DNA of 64,000 bases, taken from NCBI GenBank assembly GCA_949710005.1, contig OX453275.1, forward strand, positions 18,003,259 through 18,067,258. Direction: 5' to 3'. Position numbers and translations under genes: made by a program. Positions 37,458 through 48,040 of this stretch are shown here, piece by piece. This DNA is from Ricordea florida. Taxonomy: Eukaryota; Cnidaria; Anthozoa; Corallimorpharia; Ricordeidae. Numbering within the stretch: the first letter of the stretch is position 1; each line of letters opens with the position of its first letter. The notes under the pieces are model-generated. The model was not told the DNA's origin. It did no database searches and saw only the letters and a list, made by a program, of their open reading frames with translations.

Positions 37458-38252
37458 CTATCGATAGAGTGCCAACGAGCAAAAAAATGCGTGTTTTGCA
37501 GTTGAGAGTTTCTTAAGTAGTTGCACAGATGCATCTCGCTTGCACTCTGCTTGCCTCTGTCGTACTCCACAGTTTTTACATTTGACTGATTTCTGTTGGG
37601 ACATTTCGTTAATTTTTCGTTTGCATGCCTGGCAGGTAATATAAATACTTAGTTTGTTTATCATCTTAAATCTCTGTACTTTTGCTTCTTTCTCAGGATT
37701 TTGGAGTAATGCAGGGCCATTTAGAGTTTTCAGCTGCTGATCGGCCTCTTGAAAAGTTGTTGCACGTGTTGTTCCTAAATGGGTGATTCCTTGGAAGTGT
37801 TTTACAGTAAGGTTCTCAATCACATATGTGGTGCCACTTTTGATCTTGTTAATAAGTGGATCCCATACATGAATAGTTGCAGTTCCAGTTTCATCTTCTA
37901 GAACACAATCCTCCTTTGATGTTTTCCGTTGAACTGGTTTAGGCTTTTCATTTCCCAGTGAAATTGAAGCAGTGACGTTCACTTTCTGATTGACTTGAAG
38001 TGTGGGGAGCTCTTCAAGTGTAATCTTTTTGGCAGGCTGAGCTGAGGGTACAGTCTTTTGAGATTGACGGATGGGTTGATAGTCAAAATCAATGTCAAAG
38101 GTTGGTGCAACCCTAACCATTGATTGTTTATTGAATATGATTTGATTATTGTCATTTGCTTTAGTGTTTTGAAGGGTTACGGGTGTTTTTGATGCCTCAT
38201 GTTCTTGTAATGTGGAGTGGCTTGCAATATTAAATCCCACAACTCTTCTCAA
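37458..38252 (-). CDS. RPA1-like single-strand DNA-binding protein of the Helitron
   Basis: A 264-codon frame resembling the DNA-binding core of replication protein A large subunit, a known companion ORF in many animal Helitrons. Residues about 80-165 look like an OB fold (CVLEDETGTATIHVWDPLI, TYVIENLTVKHFQG). About 205-240 carry a zinc ribbon (CQACKR...CKNCGV, Cys-x2-Cys twice). The C-terminal OB fold is cut short: the stop codon lies inside the element's terminal palindrome. The frame has no ATG at its 5' boundary (it opens with TTG at 38250-38252 and remains open further upstream), so an upstream exon is expected. It probably assists Rep by coating displaced single strands (inference from the family). 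Confidence 0.7.
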   Translation of the reverse strand: MRRVVGFNIASHSTLQEHEASKTPVTLQNTKANDNNQIIFNKQSMVRVAPTFDIDFDYQPIRQSQKTVPSAQPAKKITLEELPTLQVNQKVNVTASISLGNEKPKPVQRKTSKEDCVLEDETGTATIHVWDPLINKIKSGTTYVIENLTVKHFQGITHLGTTRATTFQEADQQLKTLNGPALLQNPEKEAKVQRFKMINKLSIYITCQACKRKINEMSQQKSVKCKNCGVRQRQAECKRDASVQLLKKLSTAKHAFFCSLALYR

Positions 38253-38673
38253 CTTGGATGGGCTGGTTTGGAGTTCAAAATCGAACTACTGATTTTGATT
38301 TCGTGAGCGTTTAATGGGGCTTAAATTCTGAATGTAGCCACGGTGATTATCTAAGAAAGGGGAAATAAAAATTAAAATGCGAAATGTTAATGTTGAACAA
38401 GTTAATACAATTTTCCATCTTTATGAAACCAAATATGGTCAGAGAAACCTTAAGTAGACTTAAGTGTGAAGATTATGAAGGGCTGTTTCGGGTAATGAAT
38501 TGAATGAAATGTAACAATTCCGTTTTTTTTTTAGTACTCAATTCTGCAGTAACTGTCGTGTCAACTCCCCATAGCCTCTGCACTGAAGAAAACAGGAATA
38601 TGCTTCCCGTTTTATTAAGTTTGGGGTTAAAACCTTAAAATAATTATTTAGAACTACAGCCACATATACTTAC

Positions 38674-38714
38674 CTGAGTTTGTGTTGTCTGACATGACTT
38701 AATTGGTTGAAGAT
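38674..38714 (-). other. Candidate short first exon of the RPA-like gene
   Basis: On the minus strand a 41-bp stretch sits between a good acceptor (TTTTCAG) and a strong donor (GTAAGTAT) and contains an ATG (38693-38695) opening a short frame. It lies about 420 bp upstream of the RPA-like frame. I could not make its reading phase fit the downstream frame with an obvious acceptor, so it is only a candidate. Confidence 0.3.
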
Positions 38715-38996
38715 CTGAAAACAACATACCAAAATTATCTGTAAACTATATATACACTGTAGGAAAAGGATTTTTAACTATTGAGGTTTTATTTTTTAGC
38801 ACAAAGCATTTGCTGTTCTCAAAAAAAAAAAAGATGAAACGTGAAAGGTTTGCCCACATTATTTGCCACCAGTTACTACAGGGACAGGAGATCAAAATCT
38901 TTTTATTTTGATCTCTAACTAAAGACACATTCTGTGAAGGGTGTATTACTAGTTTTAATTGTTTTAAAATAGTATCTAAACGTACAAAAAAGTATT

Positions 38997-41900
38997 CTAA
39001 GATATTGTAAAATGTGACTTAAGTGTTTCATTAGCTAACAAATCAAGACGCTTTTCTTCTTCTAATCGGAACTTAAAATTAGTCAACTTTTTCACAGCTT
39101 GCAATCTTTCTAGTGTCACTGGTTCAATAACGAGATCTTGAATTTTCTTCACCCTACTTAAAGCAACATATGTAATTCCAAGAGTTCTCTCTGATGACCC
39201 TAAATCAATCCAAGCTTTACTGAGAGTTAGACCTTGACATTTATGAATTGTCATTGCCCAGGCTAATGTTAATGGCAATTGCTGTCTTTCATATCTTTGT
39301 CCCAAGCTACCAGAAACTTGGGTAATGGGACAAATTGGAACACAACGTTGAAACGTAGAAGAAACTGAAGGTCCTTTATATTCCTCATCAAACTGAACCA
39401 GTACACATATAGGAAGACATGGAGGTTGCTGACCCTCGGCATAAACAAATTCAAGTACTGTCCCTATTGATCCATTGCAAAGACCAACATCAGTCCAGAG
39501 ATTCATAGTTAACATGACTTTGGCACCTTTTGACAAGTAAATAACAGGCTTGAGGCCCCCCATGTCATCAGCACTAAGAGTTTGTGCACCAAGAGAGTGA
39601 CGTGCCTTAATCATGGCTATTGGTTGATTCAAACTTTTAAGTTTACTCATGTTTAATTCTGCAACTTTTTCTTTGTGGTAACAAAGTCTTACTGAATGTT
39701 GTCTAAAATCGTTAATATTATTCACTTTATCTGGAGTTCGAAAAATTAATGACTCCCAGTCTGACATAGTGGAGTCGCCATAACGAGCTCGGGTTAATAA
39801 TGCCCTAAAATTGGATTGCTCAATATGACTTCCTTGAACTCTCTGATTAACAGTCAATTTAACAACTTTCTTGAATTCATGATACAGCAGAAGACCTTGC
39901 ATTTGTCTTTCTGTTTTTGGTAGAGAATGATAAAGTGGTTTATCACCTACAGGTGGTAACTGAGCTATGTCACCCACAAGAATAAAAGAAAAACCACCAA
40001 AAGTGGTGTCTGTCCGTCCAGTAGCCTGTCTACAACGACTATCAATCCATCCTAACAAACTCTGGCCAACAAAAGAGTATTCATCAATTATTAAGTACTG
40101 AACATTCTCGAGATTAGTTTGAAGCAGTTGCAAAGGTATCCCTTTTAAATCACAGTTTCTCTTTGTGCCAAGAGGTAATTTAAGCAATGAATGTAGGGTG
40201 ACTCCATTAACATTGAAAGATGCTTTTCCTGTGTAAGCTAAGACCCTACATTTTGTCTGAAGCAAATTCCTTAAGGAATCAATTACATAACTTTTTCCTG
40301 TTCCTGCAACGCCCATAATAAGAAGGTGTAAAGGATTTTGTTCACTGCTACTAAAATGATTGAAAACAATATCATAAGCTACTCGCTGCATTTCACTAAA
40401 AGTTGAAGTATCTACAATTCTTGTTGAGCATAAAGAGTGAGAACTACTTCTGTTTTTCTCTCTGTTTATCCACGAGGGCATTGCATTTATTTCCTCTGTT
40501 GTGAAATGTTGATATACCTCATGCCAATATGCCTGTTGTACAAGTGTGGATTGCTCATAAAAATCATTTGTTTGAATATTTAATTCTGCCATGAGCATCC
40601 ACTCCTCTCTTTCATTGTCTGCATTGTTATCTTCTTCAAGAGAATCATTGTCTGAGGGTGTTATGTACATGTAGCTGTTTACAGCTTGCAGTTTGGTTTC
40701 CCAATCAGGGACTAAGGATTTTGCAGTATCTGTTGATAAGAATTGTTTCCAACATGCCGTGTATGTCTCATCAGATTGTTCAAGGTTATCCCAAGCATCA
40801 TCTGGTGTACATTGCCTGGGTTTGTATTTAAGCAACTGATATTTACAAAATAAACCATACTCTTCATTTTTTGGATTGGATGAATAATTAGGGTAGGTTT
40901 TCACAATTACAGTTTTTCCTCTTTGGTGAAGTTTTGAACCTTTAAAAATAAATTTTGATGCAAACTGACAAAAATTGTACTCTAATAATTGTGGATCTAC
41001 CTTGAGATAGTTATGACGTTCAGCATAGATATCAACTATTGAAGGAACAGTACAAATTTGGTGGTTTGCTCCAACTTGGACTCTTCTCGATCCATCAAGT
41101 GATGCATTGATAACCTCATTAGTTGCAGTTACAAATTTTATTGACAGTAAATGATGCATGACCTCTTGAATAGAGTAGTCTCTTTGACCAACAGTTTTCA
41201 GCATAACTTGCTTAAGGGCACCAGGAGTATCAGAAGTTTCATTCATTTTGTTAATAACATTGGTGAAAGCATTTTTGACTACAGAAGATGCTTTTTCAGC
41301 TTTTGATGTATACTTAACAAGATATTCCAGACAAGCATGATAATCTATAACAATTTGAATATCACAATTTGCTCTCCACCCTTGTAGCTGTAATCGCTGA
41401 TGACGATTCAATCTAGAATCATTTCGTTTTGTGACAATGACAGCTTTATATTTTATGTCACCAGTTTTTGTGTTAATTGGTTCAAATTCAAGTCTTGTTT
41501 CAGCACAGTTGTCATAAGGAAAGTTGAATCTACAATGTAATCCAGATTTGTCATCTTGTTGAAGACAATATTTAGTACTACATGTAGTATGTCTCTCCAC
41601 TGAATTTAACAAATGTACATAATCATCTGCCATTTCATTTGCTTTTAATGAAAGATATGATTTTTGACATGGGTGAATTTCTGGTTTTGACCATCCATCA
41701 TCAGGAGAGCAAGGATTCCAGGTTGTCAACAAAAAGTCAACATATCTGCAAACAATTAACTCAGCTTCTTTGCCTTCATGTATTTCATTATCAATATTTA
41801 GAATCTGTTCTTTAGACAGCATATTTTTTTTTTCATATCTATATTTTGAAGCCAAGTATCCCTTAAGGGCCTTCTCTGTGAGGGAACATAATCCTGGGTC

Positions 41901-42163
41901 ATTTTTCAACTTAGCAACTCCATGACAATGGATAGAACCCCTTTGGACAGCATATTCATACCTATACCAATGCCAGGAAGCCTGCAATGAATCCTTCAAC
42001 CAATACTTAACAAAACGATCAGTTCTTTCAGAAAACAGCCAATCTAAGAGATGTGGGTTGTCCAAAACATGTTTTTGCCTATCGGCTGGAGTCAGTTTTT
42101 CATTGCTACTTTTCTTTAACAAGTTGTGAAATTCTGGCCAGTGATATTCTGCACATGATAAAG
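38997..42163 (-). pseudogene. Helitron Rep (HUH) C-terminal part fused to PIF1-type helicase
   Basis: A frame of 1041 codons, open beyond its nominal TTG start. Counting from that point: the HUH motif is [10 protein letters not shown] (His65, His67); the two-tyrosine motif is YLVKYTSK (Tyr267, Tyr271), which nicks and rejoins DNA in rolling-circle transposition; a variable linker follows. Then a PIF1/RecD-like superfamily 1 helicase: Walker A GVAGTGKS (about 603), Walker B LIIDEYS (about 677), [10 protein letters not shown] (about 715), [10 protein letters not shown] (about 962) and VALSRVKK (about 985). The domain set is complete. It connects upstream to the USP/DUF6570 frame across a frameshift near 42165, at a run of six T on the minus strand, so as it stands the full product is broken. 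Confidence 0.88.
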
Positions 42164-45153
42164 TAAAAAATATTGTGGGTGGTCCCTTGAGTTATTGTAG
42201 CCTTTAAGTCTTCTTTTGATTTATGCCAATAAGCACTGCTGCCAGTTATATTTTTGGCATAATGCATCAGCTTAGACATAAGTGAAGAATAGCTTTTAGA
42301 AGTAAGCATTTGTTTGAGTTGTTCTACAGTTAGCTGGGCCTCACCTGGATGTTGCTTAAGAAATATACTACCCTGACTAAGAAGTCTGTGCCTTTAGATC
42401 ATATTAAATGCCCAGTAAGCAAATCGTGGATGACGCGCAAATCTGTACACCCATTCGCCATTGATGTTTTCAGCAAACTTTATCAAGTGCTTTACTTTAT
42501 CACCTAGGGTTACATCTCGCATTGTGGCAGTATTGGTTGGATCTCCAATAGCATCAGGGAAGAGAGTGGGAAAAGCCATTGTTGCTAGTAGCTGAATTTT
42601 GAATTCACTTAACGGATTGGTTTCTCTACTAGGCCATGTAGCTTTGTACTGTTGTAAAAGTTTGTCTTTTATTAGCTGCTTTTGTGGCTTCAAAACTACA
42701 GGATTTAATAAAGTGCTGCTTATCTCTGTTTCACTATTGAATGGTATTTCATCAGTATCAAGTGGACCTCTATCTGGATCTATTTCATGCTCGCTGTCCA
42801 AAGCACAGTGCACTTTTTTTAAGTCACAGGGAATTCCTTCAATCGGAAGGGAAGATAAACAATTTAAGTCAATTTTAATGTTTTTGTAGACAGGATTGTG
42901 CTCAACTAACCAGTGCAAAGCCATACAAACTTTTTGTCTTCGAACAATTAAATCTTTGCTGGTGTTATCTTTGCCCTTCACCGTTATGACTATTATAGGA
43001 AGTTCTTTTGGATATCTTGGCAATGTGTCTGCAAGCTCTTGGATGTCTTGTGGGAAATTGATGCAGTGACCTTTATATGCTCTTTGTCCACCTGGTTTTG
43101 TGTAAACACTAATAACTGGAAAAGCACGTGCAATTAACATCTCTTCTATTTGGGTTAAACCTTGTAATTCTTTAGGAACAGGGGAAGGAATCATATTATT
43201 TTCAGCTGAAAACTTTTTAATGCTGTTTTTATCTCGTACACATCTTGAACAAATATATTGTGCTACCTTGTTGTGTTTTACTGACAATGGCCATGCCTCA
43301 TGGCAAACTTGGCAATGCCAGATTTTGAAAATCATGGACTCATGAAACTTCTTCATATTTACTGCTGCCCATTCTTGATCATGTAGCTGTCTATACTTCA
43401 TAGCATCAAATAGTGATAAATACTGATCATGACTTAATACAGGACAATGTTTTGGCCTTTTACTGGCCAACTTTGTTCCTGCTGTACATACAGTTTGATT
43501 GTCAACAATTTGCTTTTTACACATGGAGTCATTCAAGGATTTTTTCATTTTTTTCCTGTATTCCTTCATGTATTTGTTTTTCTTGGTCTTTTTTTTCAGT
43601 TTTTCGGTTTCATTTATGGATAATAGTTTTTTCTTTCCATACTGCCTGCTGTAGTTGTTTTGTTTAGCTCTGTTTTTCAATTTGTCTATGTCATTTGTAT
43701 AAGCTGATTTTTTTTTTCTATATTCCTTCATGTAACTTTTTTGTGCATCTAACTTAAGCCTCCTATCAGTTTCACTTACTTTTTTACATTTTATTTTTGC
43801 TCTGTAATTTCTCATTATCTCTGATCGTCTTCTTTTCTTCTCATTACACATATCTTGTTTAGTTTCATGCTCAGTTTGACATGGAGAGAAGTTAAATTTG
43901 GCAGATATGAAACACATTTCAGGCTCTTGAGGTTGCGTTACACTTTCCACAGTTTTATGGCATTTATCAGCTAAAAGAGATGTTTGGCAAGGTATGAGGT
44001 TTGTCTGTAAATCATTTGGAACTGTACATAAAGACTTTCCAAATATAGCAAAAAACCAACCATTGGGATAACTATTCAAAAGATCCTGAATTGAGGAAAA
44101 ACGTCTGACTGAAACACACAAATCATCTATATATATCCATTCAATGTGATTATTTACAGCTATTGTGAAATGATGACTTATACAACGTACCACGCCTTTG
44201 AGTTCATAACCTTCACCTAATACATCCATAGAGAGGGGAAAGTATACTTGACTGATACAGTTCGATGAAAGTTCTACAAATAAGAATTTTGGAAGTGTAA
44301 CAAAATGTTGCAGCACTGAAACAACCCCAGAATGCTGTTGACACAAATCACAGAAAAGTGCTCTGCTACTTGGAAGTACTGCATCACAAACACAATTTTC
44401 AAATAGGCTGTGACCCAAATTTTGGCAAGTAATATAGATAACGAATATACATGTATTTTTGACAATTTCATTGTTGCAGGAAGAACAAACCGACTGATTT
44501 TTCAGCTGTATGAGAAAAAGTGATTCCAACTGATGGTTCATAGTTCCAACTGTGTTTAATGTAAATATGTCACTAAATACAGCATGTGCAGACATTGAAG
44601 CAAATGAGTTGCAATGCTGTCTCAAATAGGACCAAACAGGTTCTCGAATAAGGCTCATATCTGTATCCACATTACAATTTTGTAAATGTAAACATGCTTC
44701 ATATAAGGTTTCAAAAAACTCATTACGCTCAATATGTTGTAACGAATCTCTAAAAATAGCAAAAGCGAGTTCAAGAAAAGAGTCTACTGCACAAGAATAC
44801 CTGCCTGGATGGGTCAAGCAATAATTCATAAAATGCCTTCGATTGTCATTCGTTTCCAGTGACAGTTGCCTGGCAGAGGTTGTCTTGTTGTTCTTAATGT
44901 TACCCTCTGTTATATTTCCATTTATAATATGTGCTTCTTTGTTGGTTATAATGTAAGGATTAAAGCTTCCATGCGAAGCGTGGGGAATTCTCCGATGTAA
45001 ATATTTTCCCCTATAAATCGCAATATATGTAAGCTTTTCGTAAAGTCGAAAACAATATAAACTTGAGTAACTGGAAAACTTCATATTTCCCCCAATATTC
45101 ACATTGTCATTATATAATATCAGCGAGAATAATACGTACAATGAACACAGCAT
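42106..45153 (-). pseudogene. Helitron N-terminal half: USP-like protease, basic repeats, DUF6570, Rep N-terminus
   Basis: The ATG is at 45151-45153. Residues about 105-375 resemble a ubiquitin-specific (C19-type) protease: Cys box GRYSCAVDSFLEL (Cys121), Cys-x2-Cys pairs (CSSCNNE, CDLCQQH) and His box ISHHFTIAV followed by WIYIDD. Residues about 440-560 are lysine-rich with three repeats of a K-x-YMKEYRKK motif, likely nuclear or DNA-binding. About 610-790 match the DUF6570 type found before Rep in Helitrons (Cys-x2-Cys pairs, FPVISVYTKPGGQRAYKGH). The start of Rep follows (RHPRFAYWAFNMI). A TAA at 42394-42396 interrupts the frame, which then continues in phase to 42106, before a frameshift near 42165 into the helicase frame. 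Confidence 0.82.
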
Positions 45154-45870
45154 AATGCCTGATAACTGTGTGAATTGAACCGTGATATAATTATAAACAG
45201 ACTGACACGTTTTCTCCTTACACTACATTGACTCGATTTGAGTACACAATGATTCGATATGAGAATACGCTGATTCAAAGAGTATTGTCCGTCAGTTTAC
45301 CCGGAAATTCGTATTTGATATTTTCTTTGTAAAGGCACGCTGGCCGGTTAAACGTTCAGTTCAATATGACCAAAGTCACGGGGAACACGCTGGTTCAAGA
45401 GTTCAATTCAGTGGCGAACACGCTGGTTCGATTTGGTCTCTTGACCAACTGTATTTACTCTGGGTTTGAGACGCTATGAAATTATTCACAGTTCAATAAA
45501 CACAAAAGCGAATAAGGCAACCAAAAACAACTCACCTTCTCAAACAAAGGCTTGCGAAACCGATCAGAAGGCACGAAGGACCGAAAAGAAGCCAGCGAAG
45601 AAATACTTGTGCGCCCGCTACCGCATTTTGATTGGTTGACAACAGTCACACCACTTGGTCACACCAAAATCTTATACGCCTTTTCATTAGTCCCAATAGT
45701 TCCGTCCTTGCAATTGGCTCAAGGGAAAGTCTCAGGGGAATCTACATTACATTAGGTTACACTTTTTGAAGCTCGATCGAGAATTTTTCTGCCTACAGCC
45801 GACTCTTGCGCGGCTCTATTCTGCTGCCGCCTCGCCATCCGAGCGTCTTCGCTCGGATGCCTCGTTGGCA
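45154..45870 (-). promoter_or_regulatory. 5' region of the coding Helitron, with a splice donor candidate
   Basis: About 0.7 kb without a coding frame, upstream of the ATG. On the minus strand AGAAG|GTGAGT (junction at 45535/45536) is a strong donor, so an untranslated 5' exon spliced to the coding exon is plausible. CGCTGGTTC words recur (about 45388 and 45429). The outer end contains the hairpin ATCCGAGC-GTCTTC-GCTCGGAT and the 10-bp inverted match to the left end. No TATA box is called. Confidence 0.4.
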
Positions 45871-45886
45871 ATAAATATACATATAT

Positions 45887-45994
45887 AAAAACTCTCGGCT
45901 CGATTTACTCGGGCTTGCGAGCCACGTGGTCTGACCGGAAGCGACACGATTAGTAACCTCGCTACGCTCGGCCTTCGGCCTTGCTTCGCGAGGA
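45887..45994. repeat. 108-bp GC-rich dispersed repeat, copy 2
   Basis: Same length and nearly the same sequence as 31533-31640 (differences such as CCGGAAGCG for CCGAAGGCG and GCCTTGC for GCCTCGC). Here it lies just outside the presumed 5' end of the coding Helitron, again after ATATACATATAT. Confidence 0.8.
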
Positions 45995-46300
45995 ATTATA
46001 CTACTACTTGAGAAATTTCTGTAATTTGATTGGCTAAGAGCAATGGTATTTCTGCTTAATTTGAAATACCTACATGTGAAAATTACAAACCTTTTGCGAG
46101 TAGTAGTATAAACAAATAATAGCATGATTTGTACGTGATATTTGGCAAAAATACCACTCGAGATATTTCAAAATTGTCTCAAATTTCACTCGCCTAACGG
46201 CTCTTCGGAAATTACGTACAACAATTTTGAAATATCCCTCGTGGTATTTATACCAAATATCACTACAAACCATGCTATTACCTATACAAATAGGCGCCGT
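45995..46300. mobile_element. Foldback MITE-like element
   Basis: Contains TTATACTACTAC (about 45997) mirrored by GTAGTAGTATAA (about 46100). A long foldback at 46118-46280 pairs TAATAGCATGATTTGTACGTGATATTT with its inverted counterpart near 46253-46280, and CGAGATATTTCAAAATTGT with ACAATTTTGAAATATCCCTCG, around a CACTCGCCTAACGGCTC loop. TTTGATTGGCTAAGAGC (about 46028) resembles the CAATCAGAGC motif of the related elements. Short ORFs here are palindrome artefacts. Confidence 0.6.
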
Positions 46301-46695
46301 AGAGGCGCATATGACTACTGCTTAGAAGGTGAAAATATGAAGAGTAGAATTGTCGTAAATGTGCAGTTGTGTGGATAAGAATGTATGCAACTATTTTAAA
46401 TAATGAATGTTGGTAATTAGAGACGTTACCAAATGCTTGTAAGCAATTGTTAATGTTGAAATTCACCCAAAAGAGAGACAAAAAGCTCTTATTTGTACAC
46501 TGTGGGGTTGCCGGTAATTTACCGGTAATGTCAAACTGAGAGTAACTAGAGTGTATGGTGTGTGAAAGTTAACCAGTAATGACTAATCATGTCCAAAATA
46601 GAACTAAAAAATGATTGGACAATCAAAAACACTTTTGATTATTTTACTCAACTTATCACCCAAGAGTTATTACAAACAAGGAGAATGGTACGGAT
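46301..46695. other. Short intergenic stretch, nothing recognised
   Basis: AT-rich sequence between two palindromic elements. ACCGGTAA-like words occur near 46515. I see no gene. Confidence 0.5.
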
Positions 46696-47070
46696 CTATG
46701 GGGCGCCGTTTGTAAATTTATTATTTGACCTATTTTGGGAGGATTTTCTTATGATTTACTTCATTATTTATGATAATTTAGCTCAGTGGTTAAATTATCA
46801 TAAATAACCATTTTTACTCAAATTGGTTATTTCATATAACCAATTTTGTTTCCATTGGTTATTTGATAAAACCGATCTTGTTTCCCACTGGTTATTTGAT
46901 AAAATCATTGTTGTGTTTTTGGTTATTTGATAAAACCATTTTTGAGTTTTTGGTTATATGATATAACCAACGCGGCCACATTTGGTTATTTGATAAAACC
47001 ATTTTATGCGCCGTTTCATGAAACTGGTTATATGAAATAACCAAAGTGTCAGGATGTTTGACACTATTTA

Positions 47071-47405
47071 ACAATTATTCGCCGAAGGCGAAGTGATTAT
47101 CGGTGAATATTCACCGAGACGAAGTAGAGGTGAATATTCATCGATAATCACTAAGCCTGAGGCGAATAATTGTTTTAGTATAAATCAGGAGGGTCATGGG
47201 CTCCTGTATAAATACATAGGTGATTATTTCAAGAAAAGAAAAAAAAAGCATTGTACAACACGAAAAAATTATATTTCATCAAAAGCGTGCGAACGACTGG
47301 CAGCCATTTTGTTCGTCGAGGTGATTATCGGCTGATAATCCGAGATAGCGAACCAATCAGAGCGCGCGGTTTTGTATAATCACCTGAGTATTTATACTAA
47401 CCAGA
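47071..47405. mobile_element. Foldback MITE with AACCAATCAGAGCGCGC motif, nested
   Basis: A hairpin at 47071-47173 (ACAATTATTCGCC ... GGCGAATAATTGT, inner stem GTGATTATCG/CGATAATCAC) opens the unit. CGAACCAATCAGAGCGCGCGG (about 47348) and TATAATCACCTGAGTATTTATACTAA close it. TTTTAGTATAAA near the hairpin and TTTATACTAA at the far end are inverted to each other. Same plan as the element at 30834-31515. Confidence 0.6.
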
Positions 47406-47528
47406 TTTAGTATATACTAAAACAGTGGATAGCGTTGAAGGCGCGCTCTGATTGGCTAGTCAAACTCCGAATATCCTGTGCTGTTTACCTCCGAGCAACT
47501 TGCGAATTTTTCGCTCTGCCGCGCGAAT

Positions 47529-47880
47529 ATGGCGGCCCGGTTTGTATGTATGACAAGCGAAGAAATCATCCAAATTAACAACGAAGCAGTCCCTGGAAAC
47601 TCCAAGAAAGCGACTAAATTTGGCTTGGCCGTGTTCAGAGGTAATGGCTTATGTTTTTAATCCGGAGTTTAGCGGTAAAAAGCAACGAGAAAGGTTTTGT
47701 TTACAAATGCAAATTAATCTTGCATAACCAAATTTGATGTCGCTTGTTTACTTGAGAACCAAAGTTGAATTATATTTTTTACAGAATGCTTTCAAATACA
47801 GAAAGGGTTTGCAATTCCATTTGATGAAATGTCGCCACTAGAACTAAACAAAATTTTTTCTCTCGGCGAGAAAACGAGAC
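47529..47880 (+). pseudogene. Crypton/KIAA1958-like N-terminal fragment (two exons)
   Basis: Exon 1 (47529-47640) starts at ATG and carries MTSEEIIQINNEAVPGN then SKKATKFGLAVF. A GT-AG intron (47641-47784, TTTTTTACAG acceptor) follows. Exon 2 (from 47785) continues in phase with CFQIQKGF and FDEMSPLELNKIF. This reads like the N-terminal SAM-like/core-binding region found before tyrosine-recombinase-derived (DUF3504) domains in KIAA1958/ZMYM-type proteins and Cryptons. Past about 47880 the frame runs into a CGGCGAT repeat tract and loses similarity. The recombinase domain is absent, so this is a fragment. Confidence 0.55.
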
Positions 47881-47902
47881 GCACGGCAGTAATTACAACA
47901 AA

Positions 47903-47957
47903 CGGCGATCGGCGATCGGCGATCGGCGATCCTAACGGCGATCGGCGCTGCGTTGGG
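47903..47957. repeat. CGGCGAT heptamer repeat tract
   Basis: CGGCGAT is repeated about four times in tandem, then after CCTAA partly again. It interrupts the end of the Crypton-like exon 2. Confidence 0.85.
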
Positions 47958-48040
47958 TTGTCATTTGGGAAGTCCTCCATTTTCCAAGCCCTTTTCTTTT
48001 TTTGTGTACACTTATCTCACTGTTTTAGTATATACTAAAA

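Larger units (their letters stand above)
37448..45870 (-). mobile_element. Coding Helitron-type element (Rep/helicase, USP-like, RPA-like)
   Basis: An element of about 8.4 kb in the same orientation as units A-D, separated from unit D by 12 bp of TA repeat. Coding order on the minus strand: USP-like protease / DUF6570 / Rep / PIF1 helicase, then an RPA-like ORF. At the left (3') end CTAG (37448-37451) is followed on the minus strand by T, with a CTATCGATAG palindrome 7 bp inside. A 10-bp inverted match (TGCCAACGAG at 37470-37479 and its complement at 45861-45870) and an 8-bp-stem hairpin (45837-45858) mark the likely right end. The 5' boundary is uncertain. No EEP endonuclease was seen in this element. 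Confidence 0.72.
47407..48038 (+). mobile_element. TIR-bounded unit carrying Crypton/KIAA1958-like exons
   Basis: A 21-bp perfect inverted repeat, TTAGTATATACTAAAACAGTG at 47407-47427 and its complement at 48018-48038, bounds a 632-bp segment. Part of the repeat (TTAGTATATACTAA) is palindromic on its own, so the seven outer bases on the CAGTG side are the more informative part. Inside are two exons of a recombinase-like gene and a GCGCGCTCTGATTGGCT motif (about 47440). It could equally be host or element DNA flanked by two copies of a short repeat. Confidence 0.45.

Noticed and set aside
38746..38928. 60-codon frame between the Rep/helicase and RPA-like frames
   Set aside because: Short, low-complexity and not similar to Helitron proteins; more likely untranslated or intron sequence.
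46070..46481. Several overlapping short frames on both strands
   Set aside because: They arise from foldback palindromes, which give open frames on both strands without coding meaning.
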